DNA of 50,769 nt from Pacificimonas sp036351775 (GCA_036351775.1 JAZBPX010000049.1:1-50769); one strand, 5' to 3'; positions 1-10,292 are shown, counted from the stretch's first letter. Program-made: numbers and translations. The notes: a model not told the origin generated them from the letters alone.

Positions 1-150
1 CCGCTTCGTTCCCGTTTCAAATGCGTGACCTCTCAGTCGCACCAAGCTAATCGCAGTTGGCGATGGTCCCAACCTCCAGGCCTGCGCTGACTGGTCGCTC
101 GTCGACGTTTGGGAGGAAATGGCTTCGGGTCATGACGGTGTGCAGCGGCA

Positions 151-579
151 ATGGATTGGCGTAACGCCCCGCAGATGATCCGCATCATCTTGCGTCTGCT
201 CCTCGCAGCGGCCTTCGCCTTCGCCGGCTACGCTCATATCATCAATCCTGAGGGCTTCCTGACGATCACGCCGGACTGGGTGCCATATCCGGACCACGTC
301 ATCTTCTGGACCGGCGTGGCCGAGATTGCGGGTGCCGCCGGCCTGTTGATCTCCCGCCTGCGGGCCGCCGCGGGCTGGGGCCTTGCCGCTTACACGCTTT
401 GCGTTTGGCCCGCGAACATCAATCACGCGCTGACGGACCTGGCGATGTGGGGCGGCAGCGGCGAGGGCCTCAGCGCCGCCTATCATATCCCCCGCCTGCT
501 ACTTCAGCCCGTCATCATCTGGTGGTGCCTGTGGGCCGCCCGGATCATCGACTGGCCGTTCAGGAAACAGCCTCGCTGA
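151..579 (+). CDS. DoxX-like small integral membrane protein
   Basis: The 142-residue protein is strongly hydrophobic with about four predicted membrane segments (near residues 9-25, 48-66, 72-92 and 112-132). Size and the pattern of an N-terminal GYAHI followed by a WTGVAEIAGA helix resemble DoxX/DoxX-like proteins of the inner membrane, whose biochemical role is mostly unclear. An internal ATG at 175 (MIRIILR) is an equally plausible start; neither start has a clear ribosome binding site. The gene converges with the phosphatase gene downstream, leaving only 14 bases between the stops. The family call is from memory of the pattern and only moderately secure. Confidence 0.7.
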   Translation: MDWRNAPQMIRIILRLLLAAAFAFAGYAHIINPEGFLTITPDWVPYPDHVIFWTGVAEIAGAAGLLISRLRAAAGWGLAAYTLCVWPANINHALTDLAMWGGSGEGLSAAYHIPRLLLQPVIIWWCLWAARIIDWPFRKQPR

Positions 580-593
580 ACTGCTCCCCGAGC

Positions 594-2225
594 CTACACA
601 AGCTCGAGCTGGTTGGTACCGCGCTGCGTCTGGACGGACTGACCGAGCAAAGCAGCCAGCGACTTCGCCTTGACCGTATCGACATAGACATAATCGCTGC
701 GGGCGGCGTCGGCGTCGAGCGTGACAACCCCATAGCCGCGGCCGCTGGTATCCGCCCACCGCAGTTCGGAAGAACCCTCCACCAGCGAAGCGGCGATGAC
801 TTGGGGGTCGGTGCGCGTGAAATAGGCCTCGAAGCCTGGCGACGTCACGGAATGAAAGCCGAACTCGACTCCTGCAGGCCGCTCGCCCTCGGCCAGGTTG
901 AAGGCCCAGCTGTTATGGCTGTCACCGGCGAGCACCACAAGGTTCGCATTGGCCTCCTGCGCAGACCGTAGCAGCCTTGCCCGCGCCGCCGGGTAGCCGC
1001 CCCATGCATCGAGGTTCGCCGGGATCCCGACCTCAGCAAGGGCAACCGCTGCCTGAACCCGCTGCGTCACCTGAGCGGGCGAGGCGGGATCGATCCATTC
1101 CGTAACCGCCGCGGGCGTATAGGTCGAACCCATAACCACCTGCTGCGCCAGGACCTGCCAGCGCTTTCCGGCTTGAACGGATTCGGCCATACCGGCCTCT
1201 AGCCAGCGTTCCTGATTATCGCCCAGCAGGTGCCGGGTCGGGTCGATCCAGACCTCGTTGCGCAGTTTCGCCAGTCCTGCTTCGAGCGATCCGGCCTCCA
1301 TGAAAAGCTGCATCAGGTCGATCTGTTTGTCGCGGCCGCTGATGCGGGTATCGAGCCGGAACAGCGTCGCGAGGTCGCCGATCTCGTAAGCTTTCCAGGG
1401 GTCGTCGGACATCGGGAGCCAATGACGATAGGCCGCCATTGCGGTGCGCTTTCGAACGTCCCAGTTGCCCTCTGTTTCCGGCTGGTGATTTTCCGCGCCG
1501 CCTTGCCAGGCGTCGTTGGTGAACTCGTGGTCGTCCCAGATGCTGATCATGGGCAGAACCTGGTGGAGGCGTTGCAGGTCGGGGTCGCTGCGATAAAGCG
1601 CGTAGCGCGTGTGATAATCCTCGAGTGAAACAATCTCGGTCACCGGGTCGACTGCTCGCCCGCCGACGACCTTGTCAGCTTCAGGATAAGTGCCGCGGGG
1701 ATATTCGTAGATATAGTCGCCAAGGTGCACCGCCAGATGGATTCCGTCTCGTTCGGCGGCGTGGGCGTAGGCGTTGAAATAGCCGTAGGGCAGGTTCGAA
1801 CAGCTGAAGACGGCCATTGCGAAGGGATCGAGCCCGCTTGCCGGAAGGGTTCGCGTGCGGCCGGTCATCGAGGTGTCGCCGTTCGGGGCGCGGAACCGGT
1901 AGAAGTACCAGCGGGCCGGATCGAGGCCGCTCGCTTCGGCTTTCGCGCAGTGGCCGGTTGCGGTGCTGGCGAGTGCTGTGCCCTCGGCCACGACGCGGCC
2001 CATGCCGGCATCTTCCGCGATCTGCCAGCTGAGTTCGACTTCATCGGAGGGGCTGGCGTAGCGAGTCCAGAGCAGCATGCAGGTCGGACCCGGTTCGCCG
2101 GACGCAACGCCGTGGGTGAAGCCTTCGCCGCGCATTGCGGCCTGGAGGTTCAGCGGGAGGCCGAGGCTGGCGGCACCGCCAAGGCTGGCAGCGAGAAAAT
2201 GGCGGCGGCGGAGGTTGAGACTCAT
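594..2225 (-). CDS. phoD: Alkaline phosphatase D (PhoD) family protein, Tat-exported
   Basis: This 543-residue protein matches the PhoD phosphodiesterase/phosphatase family, Ca/Fe-dependent periplasmic enzymes that release phosphate from organic phosphoesters. The N terminus carries a twin-arginine signal (RRRHFLA at residues 6-12, then a small-residue hydrophobic stretch ending in LQAAM). An N-terminal Ig-like domain is followed by the metallophosphatase motifs VHLGDYIYEYP, SIWDDHEFTND and VVLAGDSHNSWAFNL. Length is normal for the family. The start lies 47 bases from the divergent glycosyltransferase gene, so the two promoters must sit close together. No Pho box was recognised by eye. Confidence 0.93.
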   Translation of the reverse strand: MSLNLRRRHFLAASLGGAASLGLPLNLQAAMRGEGFTHGVASGEPGPTCMLLWTRYASPSDEVELSWQIAEDAGMGRVVAEGTALASTATGHCAKAEASGLDPARWYFYRFRAPNGDTSMTGRTRTLPASGLDPFAMAVFSCSNLPYGYFNAYAHAAERDGIHLAVHLGDYIYEYPRGTYPEADKVVGGRAVDPVTEIVSLEDYHTRYALYRSDPDLQRLHQVLPMISIWDDHEFTNDAWQGGAENHQPETEGNWDVRKRTAMAAYRHWLPMSDDPWKAYEIGDLATLFRLDTRISGRDKQIDLMQLFMEAGSLEAGLAKLRNEVWIDPTRHLLGDNQERWLEAGMAESVQAGKRWQVLAQQVVMGSTYTPAAVTEWIDPASPAQVTQRVQAAVALAEVGIPANLDAWGGYPAARARLLRSAQEANANLVVLAGDSHNSWAFNLAEGERPAGVEFGFHSVTSPGFEAYFTRTDPQVIAASLVEGSSELRWADTSGRGYGVVTLDADAARSDYVYVDTVKAKSLAALLGQSVQTQRGTNQLELV

Positions 2226-2272
2226 GGCGGGCGGGACTCCTTTTGATCGCTTGGCTTTGTTAGACCGACCAG

Positions 2273-2851
2273 GTGACAGAAACGCTACGCCCTATCGTCT
2301 TTGCCCGCTACCCGGAGGCGGGAAAGTGCAAAACGCGGCTGATAGGAGAAGTCGGAGCGGAGGGTGGTTCGCGGGTTCAAAAAAGGCTTGTGGAGCGGAC
2401 TTTGGAGAGGCTGGCGAGCCTCGATCCTATCCTATCCTACACGGGCGCGAGCGCGGCGGCGTTTCGGGAATGGCTGCCGGGTGTAGCGCTTCTGGCGCAG
2501 GCGGAGGGGGATCTGGGCGCGCGGATGCTGGCGGCGATGGGCGAAGGGCCTGCGGTGATTGTAGGCAGCGATGTTCCGGACATCACGGCGGGTGCGGTCC
2601 AGGAAGCGGCCCGACTGCTAGGCGAGGCCGATCTGGTGCTGGGACCGGCGGAGGATGGCGGGTTCTGGCTGATTGGGGTGCGCGCGCCCGACGCGCGGCT
2701 GTTCGCGGATGTGGACTGGGGGACGGGGAGCGTTCTGGCAGCAGTCGAGGCCAATGCGAAGCGGCTGGGCTGGCGGACCGCGCGGGCGGCGACGCTGGCC
2801 GATCTGGACCGGCCCGAAGACCTGAAGCGCTGGCCGGAGCTTGCGCCGTGA
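2273..2851 (+). CDS. TIGR04282-type (DUF2064) glycosyltransferase
   Basis: A 192-residue protein starting at GTG. The N terminus (RPIVFARYPEAGKCKTRL) and the central IVGSDVPDITAGAV and GPAEDGGFWLIG motifs match the DUF2064 / TIGR04282 group of nucleotidyl- or glycosyltransferase-like proteins. In some bacteria this family sits in arsenosugar gene clusters and is named for that. No arsM or radical-SAM arsenosugar gene lies nearby here, so the substrate is unknown. The stop codon overlaps the GTG start of the next gene (GTGA, 2848-2851), which implies translational coupling; the two families are commonly found as neighbours. Confidence 0.85.
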   Translation: MTETLRPIVFARYPEAGKCKTRLIGEVGAEGGSRVQKRLVERTLERLASLDPILSYTGASAAAFREWLPGVALLAQAEGDLGARMLAAMGEGPAVIVGSDVPDITAGAVQEAARLLGEADLVLGPAEDGGFWLIGVRAPDARLFADVDWGTGSVLAAVEANAKRLGWRTARAATLADLDRPEDLKRWPELAP

Positions 2852-3525
2852 CCATCGCCGTCATCATCCCCGCGCTGAACGAAGCGGCGGAGATCGCGAC
2901 CTGCATCGGCGGCGCGAGGGCGGCGGACGAGATCGTGGTGGTGGATGGCGGCAGCGCGGACGAAACCGTGGCGGTGGCCGAAGCGGCAGGCGCGCGGGTT
3001 ATCGCCGAAACGGGTGGTCGCGGATTGCAGCAGAATGCGGGCGCAGCGGCGACGGAAGCGGACGTCCTGCTGTTTCTGCACGCCGATACACGCCTGCCGG
3101 GCGGCTGGGCGGACATTGTGAAGGATACGCTTGGCGACGAGGCGGTGGCGCTGGGCGCATTCTCGCTGAGCATTGGCGATGCCGGTCCGGCCGAGCGGCT
3201 GGTGGCGCGCGGTGCGAACCTGCGCAGCCGTCTGTTCCACCGGCCCTATGGCGACCAGGCGCTGTTCATGCGGCGCAAGACCTTCGATACCCTTGGCGGG
3301 TTCACCCCGCTGCCCATCATGGAAGACCTCGATCTGGTCGAGCGCGCGGCGCTGCAGGGGCGAATCGTGACCCGGTCCGAAGCGGTCGTGACGTCGGCGC
3401 GGCGCTGGCAGCGGGTCGGACCGCTGCGCACGACGGCAATCAATCAGGCGATGCTGATCGGGCGGGCGCTGGGCCTGAGCCCGGATCGGCTGGCCGTGCT
3501 GTACCGGGGGGCGCGGCGTCCGTAA
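2848..3525 (+). CDS. TIGR04283-type family 2 glycosyltransferase
   Basis: A 225-residue GT-A fold glycosyltransferase. Visible motifs are AVIIPALNEAAEI at the N terminus, DEIVVVDGGSADET near residue 30, FLHADTRLP near residue 78 (DXD-like) and MEDLDLVERA near residue 160. The GTG start at 2848 was chosen because it overlaps the upstream stop and gives a normal N terminus; the open frame extends far upstream without coding character. It probably acts with the preceding DUF2064 protein on a shared but unidentified sugar acceptor. The last 86 bases overlap the 3' end of the convergent gene at 3440-4315. Confidence 0.87.
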   Translation: MTIAVIIPALNEAAEIATCIGGARAADEIVVVDGGSADETVAVAEAAGARVIAETGGRGLQQNAGAAATEADVLLFLHADTRLPGGWADIVKDTLGDEAVALGAFSLSIGDAGPAERLVARGANLRSRLFHRPYGDQALFMRRKTFDTLGGFTPLPIMEDLDLVERAALQGRIVTRSEAVVTSARRWQRVGPLRTTAINQAMLIGRALGLSPDRLAVLYRGARRP

Positions 3526-4315
3526 CGGCGGTGCGGTCGTTGCGGCCAGTCCCGTCAATCACGACCGTGCCATCGGCCGTCAACCGGGCAGCCTCCTGCG
3601 CGCGCGATTCCTCGAAGAAGGCCATCATGACATCGTCGAACCATCCGGTCGGCGCAGGGCAGGCCTCGATGCGGACGGGTTCGCCCACCACCCGCGTGAT
3701 CCAGCAGCGGTCGAAGATCGAACAATAGCAGACCTCGAGCGCTGGCCAGTCCTCTGGCCGGTCGCTGCGCGCGACCACGCCGCGCATCAGCGTTCCCATG
3801 TCCTGCCCGGTGGCGCCTAGCCCCAGCATGCGAACCGCCTGGCCCACGGCAAGGGGACGGTTTTCAACCACGTCGAAATAACGAAGCTGAAGCCGGGTAT
3901 CCCGGTTATCCCCGATAAGAAGATCACTCAGCCCTTCGAAACTCGCAAGTGTCTGCTCGCCGACCTGTAAGCTCGCCGACTTTACCAGCGCGGGGCCGAC
4001 GCCGACGTTGCGGACCGTGAAGGACAATTCGTCCTTTTCGTTGTCCATGCCGATTTCCGCCACGAGGATCGGCTGCATCGACGCGTGCTGCTGCACCCGC
4101 ATCAGGCGCGACTGTTCCCAGGCCACCCAGATCGCCGCGATGGACGTGATGAACGCCGCGATGGCCATCAGCATATCCGGCCGCATCAGCCGTTTGCGCC
4201 AATTGCCTGCGTCCTCGCCGCTGGCAGGATTCGCGTCAGAGGCGGCATTGGCGGCGCTACCGGTTTCGCTGTGCGCCTGTTCTTCCGGCGTATCGTCTGC
4301 GGCGTTGTCAGCCAT
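3440..4315 (-). CDS. Unknown protein with one membrane anchor
   Basis: I do not recognise this 291-residue protein. It has an acidic, Ala-rich N terminus of about 40 residues, one membrane segment (about residues 48-66, MLMAIAAFITSIAAIWVAW), then a soluble domain with DELSFTVRNVGVGPALV and a cysteine-containing segment (LEVCYCSIFDRCWI). The Pro/Ala/Arg-rich C-terminal 40 residues lie partly in the overlap with the convergent glycosyltransferase gene, so the true stop is less certain than the core. The layout resembles bacterial proteins that place a beta-rich domain outside the inner membrane. Only 34 bases separate its start from the divergent DUF2256 gene. Confidence 0.7.
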   Translation of the reverse strand: MADNAADDTPEEQAHSETGSAANAASDANPASGEDAGNWRKRLMRPDMLMAIAAFITSIAAIWVAWEQSRLMRVQQHASMQPILVAEIGMDNEKDELSFTVRNVGVGPALVKSASLQVGEQTLASFEGLSDLLIGDNRDTRLQLRYFDVVENRPLAVGQAVRMLGLGATGQDMGTLMRGVVARSDRPEDWPALEVCYCSIFDRCWITRVVGEPVRIEACPAPTGWFDDVMMAFFEESRAQEAARLTADGTVVIDGTGRNDRTAVTDAAPPGTARPADPGSGPAPARSASPD

Positions 4316-4349
4316 GACCGTCCCCCTGATCCGGCGCTATAAAGCCAGC

Positions 4350-4508
4350 ATGGCAAAGATGCGCAAGAAGGCCGATCTGCCGGCGAAAACCTGTCCGGTT
4401 TGCCAGCGCCCCTTTGTCTGGCGGAAGAAATGGGAGCGGGACTGGGAGAATGTTGTATATTGTTCGAAGGCTTGCCGTGCGAAAGGCAAGCCGAAGGACA
4501 GCGCCTGA
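4350..4508 (+). CDS. DUF2256 zinc-ribbon peptide
   Basis: This 52-residue protein has four cysteines at positions 15, 18, 38 and 42 (CPVC and CSKAC) around a conserved PFVWRKKWERDW segment, the signature of DUF2256. Family members are small, basic and predicted to bind zinc; function is unknown. I place the start at 4350 because the family begins just before the first cysteine pair, although the frame is open much further upstream through the divergent gene. It ends 21 bases before the aldolase-like gene and may be co-transcribed with it. Confidence 0.85.
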   Translation: MAKMRKKADLPAKTCPVCQRPFVWRKKWERDWENVVYCSKACRAKGKPKDSA

Positions 4509-4529
4509 AGGGCAAGGGAGAGGATCGAT

Positions 4530-5309
4530 ATGGCCACGCAGCTGAAGACACCGGACGATGTGAGATCGCAGGTTTCCGAGGAAGAATGGAACCTGCGCGT
4601 CGATCTGGCCGCCGCGTTCCGCCTGGTCGCGCTTTATGGCTGGGACGACCTGATCTTTACGCATTTGTCGGTGCGCGTGCCGGGCCCGGAGCACCATTTC
4701 CTGATCAACCCCTACAACCTGATGTTCGAGGAGATCACGGCGTCGAGTCTCGTGAAGATCGACGTGGACGGCCAGCCGGTGATGGAGACGCCCTACATGG
4801 TGAACCCGGCGGGCTTCACCATCCATTCCGCGATCCACATGGCGCGCGAGGATGCGCACGCCGTGCTGCACCTGCATACCCCGCACGGGCAAGCCGTATC
4901 GGCGATGGATGAAGGGCTGCTGCCGCATACGCAGACGGCCATGATCGCCAAGCACAATGTGGCCTATCACGACTATGAAGGGATCGCGACGGACCTGGAG
5001 GAGCGCGAGCGGCTGGTCCACGACATCGGCGACAAGCACGCTTTGATCCTCAGGAACCACGGCACGCTGACCGTGGGCGAGACCATCGCCGATGCGTTTC
5101 TGCGCATCTATTTCCTAGAGCGGGCGTGCGAGGCGCAGGTCTACATGCTGTCCGCGGGCCGCGAGAACCTCAACACGCCGCCGCAGGGCACCGAGGACAA
5201 GGTCGCCGATCAGACCAGCCCGCAGAATATGGGCATGGTCAGCCAGATGCTGGCGTGGCCCGCGCTCTTGCGGAAGCTGGACCGGATGGACCCGAGTTTC
5301 CGGGATTAA
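4530..5309 (+). CDS. Class II aldolase/adducin family protein
   Basis: A 259-residue protein of the class II aldolase/adducin fold, a family that includes L-fuculose-phosphate aldolase and related zinc lyases. The metal-binding HLHTPHG segment and the later LILRNHGTLTVGE motif are present, with THLSVRVP and FLINPYNLMFEEITASSLVKID in the N-terminal half. This subgroup, often annotated only as class II aldolase/adducin family, has no established substrate, so a specific reaction is not assigned. A GGAGAGG-like ribosome binding site precedes the ATG. It is followed by a paired hairpin repeat at 5371-5469. Confidence 0.9.
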   Translation: MATQLKTPDDVRSQVSEEEWNLRVDLAAAFRLVALYGWDDLIFTHLSVRVPGPEHHFLINPYNLMFEEITASSLVKIDVDGQPVMETPYMVNPAGFTIHSAIHMAREDAHAVLHLHTPHGQAVSAMDEGLLPHTQTAMIAKHNVAYHDYEGIATDLEERERLVHDIGDKHALILRNHGTLTVGETIADAFLRIYFLERACEAQVYMLSAGRENLNTPPQGTEDKVADQTSPQNMGMVSQMLAWPALLRKLDRMDPSFRD

Positions 5310-5370
5310 GGTGCGGGCGAAGGTCCGAGGCCGCGGCGGCTTCGGTGGGCGCAGCGCAAGTTCACTACGA

Positions 5371-5469
5371 CTGTCATCCCGGCGCAGGCCGGGACCCACT
5401 CCGCTTGCTGGCGGCGCTGCGCCTTTGGCCCCTGTAACGGCGTGGGTTCCGGCCTGCGCCGGGATGACA
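5371..5469. repeat. Inverted pair of hairpin repeats, site 1 (GTCAT family)
   Basis: Two inverted arms (5371-5398 and 5442-5469) are separated by 43 bases. Each arm is TGTCAT, a 6-bp stem (CCCGGC with GCCGGG), a GCAG loop, then ACCCA. The distal arm has one stem change (GCCGGA). It lies between the convergent 3' ends of the aldolase-like gene and the helicase gene and could act as a bidirectional transcript end. Confidence 0.85.
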
Positions 5470-5527
5470 TGATGGGGTGGTGCCGGGCTGGTCGGGGTCG
5501 CTTCAGGCCAACGCTAGCACGGACCGT

Positions 5528-7090
<1,563 letters not shown>

Positions 7091-7170
7091 AGCGGCAATG
7101 TTCCCGGTTACGCGGTTTCAGGTGGGCGCGGCTTCCTCCTCCCCCTGCGGAAAGTCAAGGAAGGGCCGCC

Positions 7171-7683
7171 TCAGCCCGCCGTATTTGCCGCTTTGTTGCG
7201 CGCCTCGACCTTGGCGGCCACGGCGCGTTCGATGGCCGGGGTGACGAACGGCGAGATATCGCCGCCGAAGATCGCGATTTCCTTAACCAGGCGGCTGGCG
7301 ATGGGCTGGAGAGCGACATCGGCCATCAGGAAGACGGTTTCGATATGGTCGTTCAGCTGCTGGTTCATGCCTGCCATCTGATATTCATATTCGAAGTCCG
7401 AGACGGCGCGCAGGCCGCGCACGATCATGGCCGCGTCCATCTCGGCGGCAAAGTCCATCAGTAGTCCGCCGAAGGTGACGACCTCGATCGTACCGCCCGC
7501 GATATGCTGCACCTCATGCTCGACCTGAGCCTTGCGCTCCTCGAGCGAGAACATGGCGGTTTTGGAGGGGTTCGTGCTGAGGCCGATGTAGAGCTTGTCC
7601 ACCAGCTTCGCGCCGCGCCGAATGATGTCGAGATGACCGAGCGTGATCGGGTCGAATGTCCCCGGATAAATTCCCTTGCGCAT
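7171..7683 (-). CDS. coaD: Pantetheine-phosphate adenylyltransferase
   Basis: CoaD transfers AMP from ATP to 4'-phosphopantetheine, the penultimate step of coenzyme A synthesis. The 170-residue length is typical. The nucleotidyltransferase motif GTFDPITLGHLDI (T/HxGH type), the RGLRAVSDFEYEYQMAGMN segment and the C-terminal ASRLVKEIAIFGGDIS segment are intact. The ATG at 7683 is preceded by an AAAAAAGGGGA ribosome binding site. It lies 26 bases downstream of the prenyl synthase gene and is probably in the same transcript as xseB and ispA. Confidence 0.97.
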   Translation of the reverse strand: MRKGIYPGTFDPITLGHLDIIRRGAKLVDKLYIGLSTNPSKTAMFSLEERKAQVEHEVQHIAGGTIEVVTFGGLLMDFAAEMDAAMIVRGLRAVSDFEYEYQMAGMNQQLNDHIETVFLMADVALQPIASRLVKEIAIFGGDISPFVTPAIERAVAAKVEARNKAANTAG

Positions 7684-7709
7684 GATGCGCGTCCCCTTTT
7701 TTCTCGTGA

Positions 7710-8606
7710 TTAACGGTCGCGGGCGACCGCGAAACGGGCCACGGCGCGAAGAAGGTCGGCCTCCGCGCCGAAGCCGTGCAGATGGTCGATGGCCTGGTCG
7801 ATCAGCATGGCGGCCTGCGCGCGCGCGCGGTCCACGCCCATGAGAGAGACGAACGTCGCCTTCCCGGCCTCCTGATCCTTGCCGAGCGCCTTCCCGGCCT
7901 TCTCCTCGTCACCCTCGACGTCGAGAAGATCATCGGCAATCTGGAAGGCGAGGCCGAGATCATGGGCATAGCCGCGCAGGGTCTTCCGCTCCTCTTCCGA
8001 CGCTTCGCCCATGATCGCGCCCGCCTCGACGGCAAACTCGATGAGTGCGCCGGTCTTCAGCCGCTGAAGCCGCGTGGTCATCGGCAGGTCGAAGGGTTCG
8101 TGTTCCGCGGCGAGGTCAAGCATCTGCCCGCCCGCCATCCCGTCCGGACCGCTGGCCCGGGCAAGCGCGAGGCAAAGCTCGGCGCGCACCGACGCCGCGT
8201 CATGCGTCGCGGGGTCGGCGAGAATCTCATAGGCAAGCGCCTGCAGCGCATCGCCCGCCAGGACTGCCGTCGCCTCGTCGAAGGCAATGTGCACGGTCGG
8301 CTTGCCGCGCCGCTGGTCATCGTCGTCCATGCACGGCAGGTCGTCGTGAACCAGACTGTAGACGTGGACACATTCCACGGCGAGCGCGGCGCGCAGCAGG
8401 CGTTCCTTGTCCACGCCGAAGAGATCACCCGCGGCCACGACCAGGAGCGGGCGCATCCGCTTGCCGCCGGCCATCGCCGAATAGCGCATCGCCTCGACTA
8501 GTCGGCGGCGCGGATCGTCCGGCAGCGGCAGGACGCGCTCGAAGCGGGTATCCACAGCCTGCGCCATCGCGTCGAGCGCAGGCTGAAGCTGCGCGGCGGG
8601 GTTCAC
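7710..8606 (-). CDS. ispA: Short-chain polyprenyl diphosphate synthase (farnesyl diphosphate synthase type)
   Basis: A 298-residue trans-prenyltransferase. Both aspartate-rich motifs are present: DDLPCMDDDDQRRGKPT (first) and FQIADDLLDVEGD (second), which bind the Mg-diphosphate groups of DMAPP/GPP and IPP. Size, the two residues between the aspartates and linkage to xseB fit IspA, which makes farnesyl diphosphate for quinone, undecaprenyl and carotenoid pathways. The start is GTG at 8606, overlapping the xseB stop (GTGA), so translation is probably coupled. Product chain length cannot be proved from sequence alone. Confidence 0.93.
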   Translation of the reverse strand: MNPAAQLQPALDAMAQAVDTRFERVLPLPDDPRRRLVEAMRYSAMAGGKRMRPLLVVAAGDLFGVDKERLLRAALAVECVHVYSLVHDDLPCMDDDDQRRGKPTVHIAFDEATAVLAGDALQALAYEILADPATHDAASVRAELCLALARASGPDGMAGGQMLDLAAEHEPFDLPMTTRLQRLKTGALIEFAVEAGAIMGEASEEERKTLRGYAHDLGLAFQIADDLLDVEGDEEKAGKALGKDQEAGKATFVSLMGVDRARAQAAMLIDQAIDHLHGFGAEADLLRAVARFAVARDR

Positions 8607-8860
8607 GGGCGATCCGGCTCGTCGAGCGGTTCGCTGCCTGCGGCCTCTCCGTCCGGACCGAGGCGCATCTTTTCGATCCGGACGCGCGCGTCGGCAAGCT
8701 TCCGGTCGCAGATCGCCTTCAGCTTCGTGCCCTGTTCGTAAAGTTTGAGGGAATCCTCGAGCGATTCCTCGCCGCGTTCGAGGCGCTGGACGATCTCCTC
8801 AAGCCGCTTCATCGCGGCCTCGAAGCCCATCTCTTCTGCTGGTCTGGTTTGTTCTGTCAT
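8603..8860 (-). CDS. xseB: Exodeoxyribonuclease VII small subunit
   Basis: An 85-residue protein with the XseB signature FEAAMKRLEEIVQRLERGEESLEDSLKLYEQGTKL, which forms a helical hairpin that bundles around the large subunit XseA. Exonuclease VII degrades single-stranded DNA in both directions. xseA is not in this window. The xseB-ispA order with overlapping start and stop is a common bacterial arrangement and supports the call. Confidence 0.95.
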   Translation of the reverse strand: MTEQTRPAEEMGFEAAMKRLEEIVQRLERGEESLEDSLKLYEQGTKLKAICDRKLADARVRIEKMRLGPDGEAAGSEPLDEPDRP

Positions 8861-8920
8861 CGGTCTGATCTCATGGCCGAGGCGCGTAGTCCTGACAAGG
8901 CGGTGCCGACGGGAAAAGGG

Positions 8921-10042
8921 TCAGGCGGCGTGCCACAGATCCGCGGCGTTCGGGGCGGTTTCCCGGCGCGCCTGGCCCTCCGCCTCAAGCCAGCGGAGGT
9001 GCGCGAGCGCCTCGCCGGTTGCCATGCCATATTCGCTGTCGGTGATGGCGCGGCCGAACAGCACCTCGAACGTGTCAACGGCGCGGCGCGGTTTGGCGAG
9101 GAAGCCGCGCAGCTGTCCGAGCTTGTTGCGGTGGTCGTTCTCCAGCTGGTCGAGGCGTTCATGAAGGCCGCGAAAGGGAAAGCCGTGCGCGGGCAGGACG
9201 AGGAGGTCGTCCGGCAGGCCGCGCAGCTTCTCGATCGAATCGAGCCAGTCGCCGAGCGGGTTCGCCATCGGCTCCGTCATGTGCACGGAGATATTTGACG
9301 TGATGCGCGGCAAGACCTGGTCGCCCGCGATGAGCAGCTTTCCTTCGTGGTCAAGCAGGCAGGCATGTTCGGGCGTGTGGCCACTGCCGACGACGATTTC
9401 CCAGGTGCGGCCGCCGATGGTGAGTTCATCGCCCTCCTTCAGCCGGTCGAACTGGTCAGGCAGCGGGTAGATGGCGCGGGCAAAACGGCCCCAGCCCTCC
9501 TCGCGCATCTTCTGGAGCTTCTCTTCCGGATAGCCCGCCTTCTCGCTGAAACGGATGGCGTCCTCCGGCGTTTCGTCGCGCTGGTCGGACAGGAGCATCC
9601 GCGCCATCAGATATTCGGTCTGTGTCATCGAAAAGCTGGCGCCGGTCTTTCTGCACAGCCAGCCCGCTAGGCCGAGATGATCGGGGTGGTAGTGGGTGCA
9701 GATGAGGCGTTCGACGGGCTTTTCCGCCTGCAGCTGCTTGAGGACGCCGCGCCACACGTCCTTGCAGCTGGACGCGGGGATGGAGGTGTCCACGAGGGTC
9801 CAGCCTGCGTCGCCGCCGTCAAGAATCCACAGGTTGATGTGATCGAGGCTGAACGGCATCGGCATGCGCAGCCAGTGAACGCCGGGCGCGACGGCGAACA
9901 GGTCGCCCGGCTCCGGGCTCCAGCGGCCGTGCGGATAGAACAGGCCGCGGCGGGTTTCGCCCTCTACGGGCGGGCCGGGAGGGGCGGGGCCGGCGGCGGT
10001 GTCGTCGCCAGGCGCGCGGCCGGCCAGGGAAACGTCAGTCAT
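8921..10042 (-). CDS. MBL-fold metallo-hydrolase
   Basis: A 373-residue metallo-beta-lactamase-fold protein. The di-metal motif THYHPDHLGLAGWL, VGSGHTPEHACLL and LIAGDQVLP are visible, followed by an LPAHG segment and a C-terminal helical extension with a long linker. The first 35 residues are low-complexity, Gly/Pro-rich and may include a later true start. The substrate is not inferable; related proteins include glyoxalase II-like and lactonase-like enzymes. It lies 60 bases upstream of xseB in the same direction. Confidence 0.85.
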   Translation of the reverse strand: MTDVSLAGRAPGDDTAAGPAPPGPPVEGETRRGLFYPHGRWSPEPGDLFAVAPGVHWLRMPMPFSLDHINLWILDGGDAGWTLVDTSIPASSCKDVWRGVLKQLQAEKPVERLICTHYHPDHLGLAGWLCRKTGASFSMTQTEYLMARMLLSDQRDETPEDAIRFSEKAGYPEEKLQKMREEGWGRFARAIYPLPDQFDRLKEGDELTIGGRTWEIVVGSGHTPEHACLLDHEGKLLIAGDQVLPRITSNISVHMTEPMANPLGDWLDSIEKLRGLPDDLLVLPAHGFPFRGLHERLDQLENDHRNKLGQLRGFLAKPRRAVDTFEVLFGRAITDSEYGMATGEALAHLRWLEAEGQARRETAPNAADLWHAA

Positions 10043-10131
10043 CGCGTCGGGGTAGCGGAACGGCGGGGGCGGCGGCGACTATCTGTTTTTTGCGCTCCAG
10101 AGGGGGCGACTGGGCGGCGTATCCTCTTATG

Positions 10132-10236
10132 GTCATCCCCGCGGAGGCGGGGATCTATTGACCGGAGCGCTTGCGGGAGCCGTGCGAGCCTATCCGACGC
10201 TTTGAAGGAATGGGTCCCCGCCTTCGCGGGGATGAC
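10132..10236. repeat. Inverted pair of hairpin repeats, site 2 (GTCAT family)
   Basis: Arms at 10132-10159 and 10209-10236 are inverted copies. Both have GTCAT followed by a CCCCGC/GCGGGG stem; the loops are GGAG and GAAG. The central 50 bases are not shared with other sites. The pair occupies much of the 250-base gap between the MBL and trcR genes, both on the minus strand. I see nothing else in the gap. Confidence 0.88.
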
Positions 10237-10292
10237 AGGGAGGGGGGGATGACAAGGGTCGGCGTAGGCTGCACCCCGCCCCCCCCGCGCGG

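Noticed and set aside
1..150. Partial gene at the left window edge
   Set aside because: All plus-strand frames checked hit stops quickly and no family pattern is visible, so nothing is annotated here.
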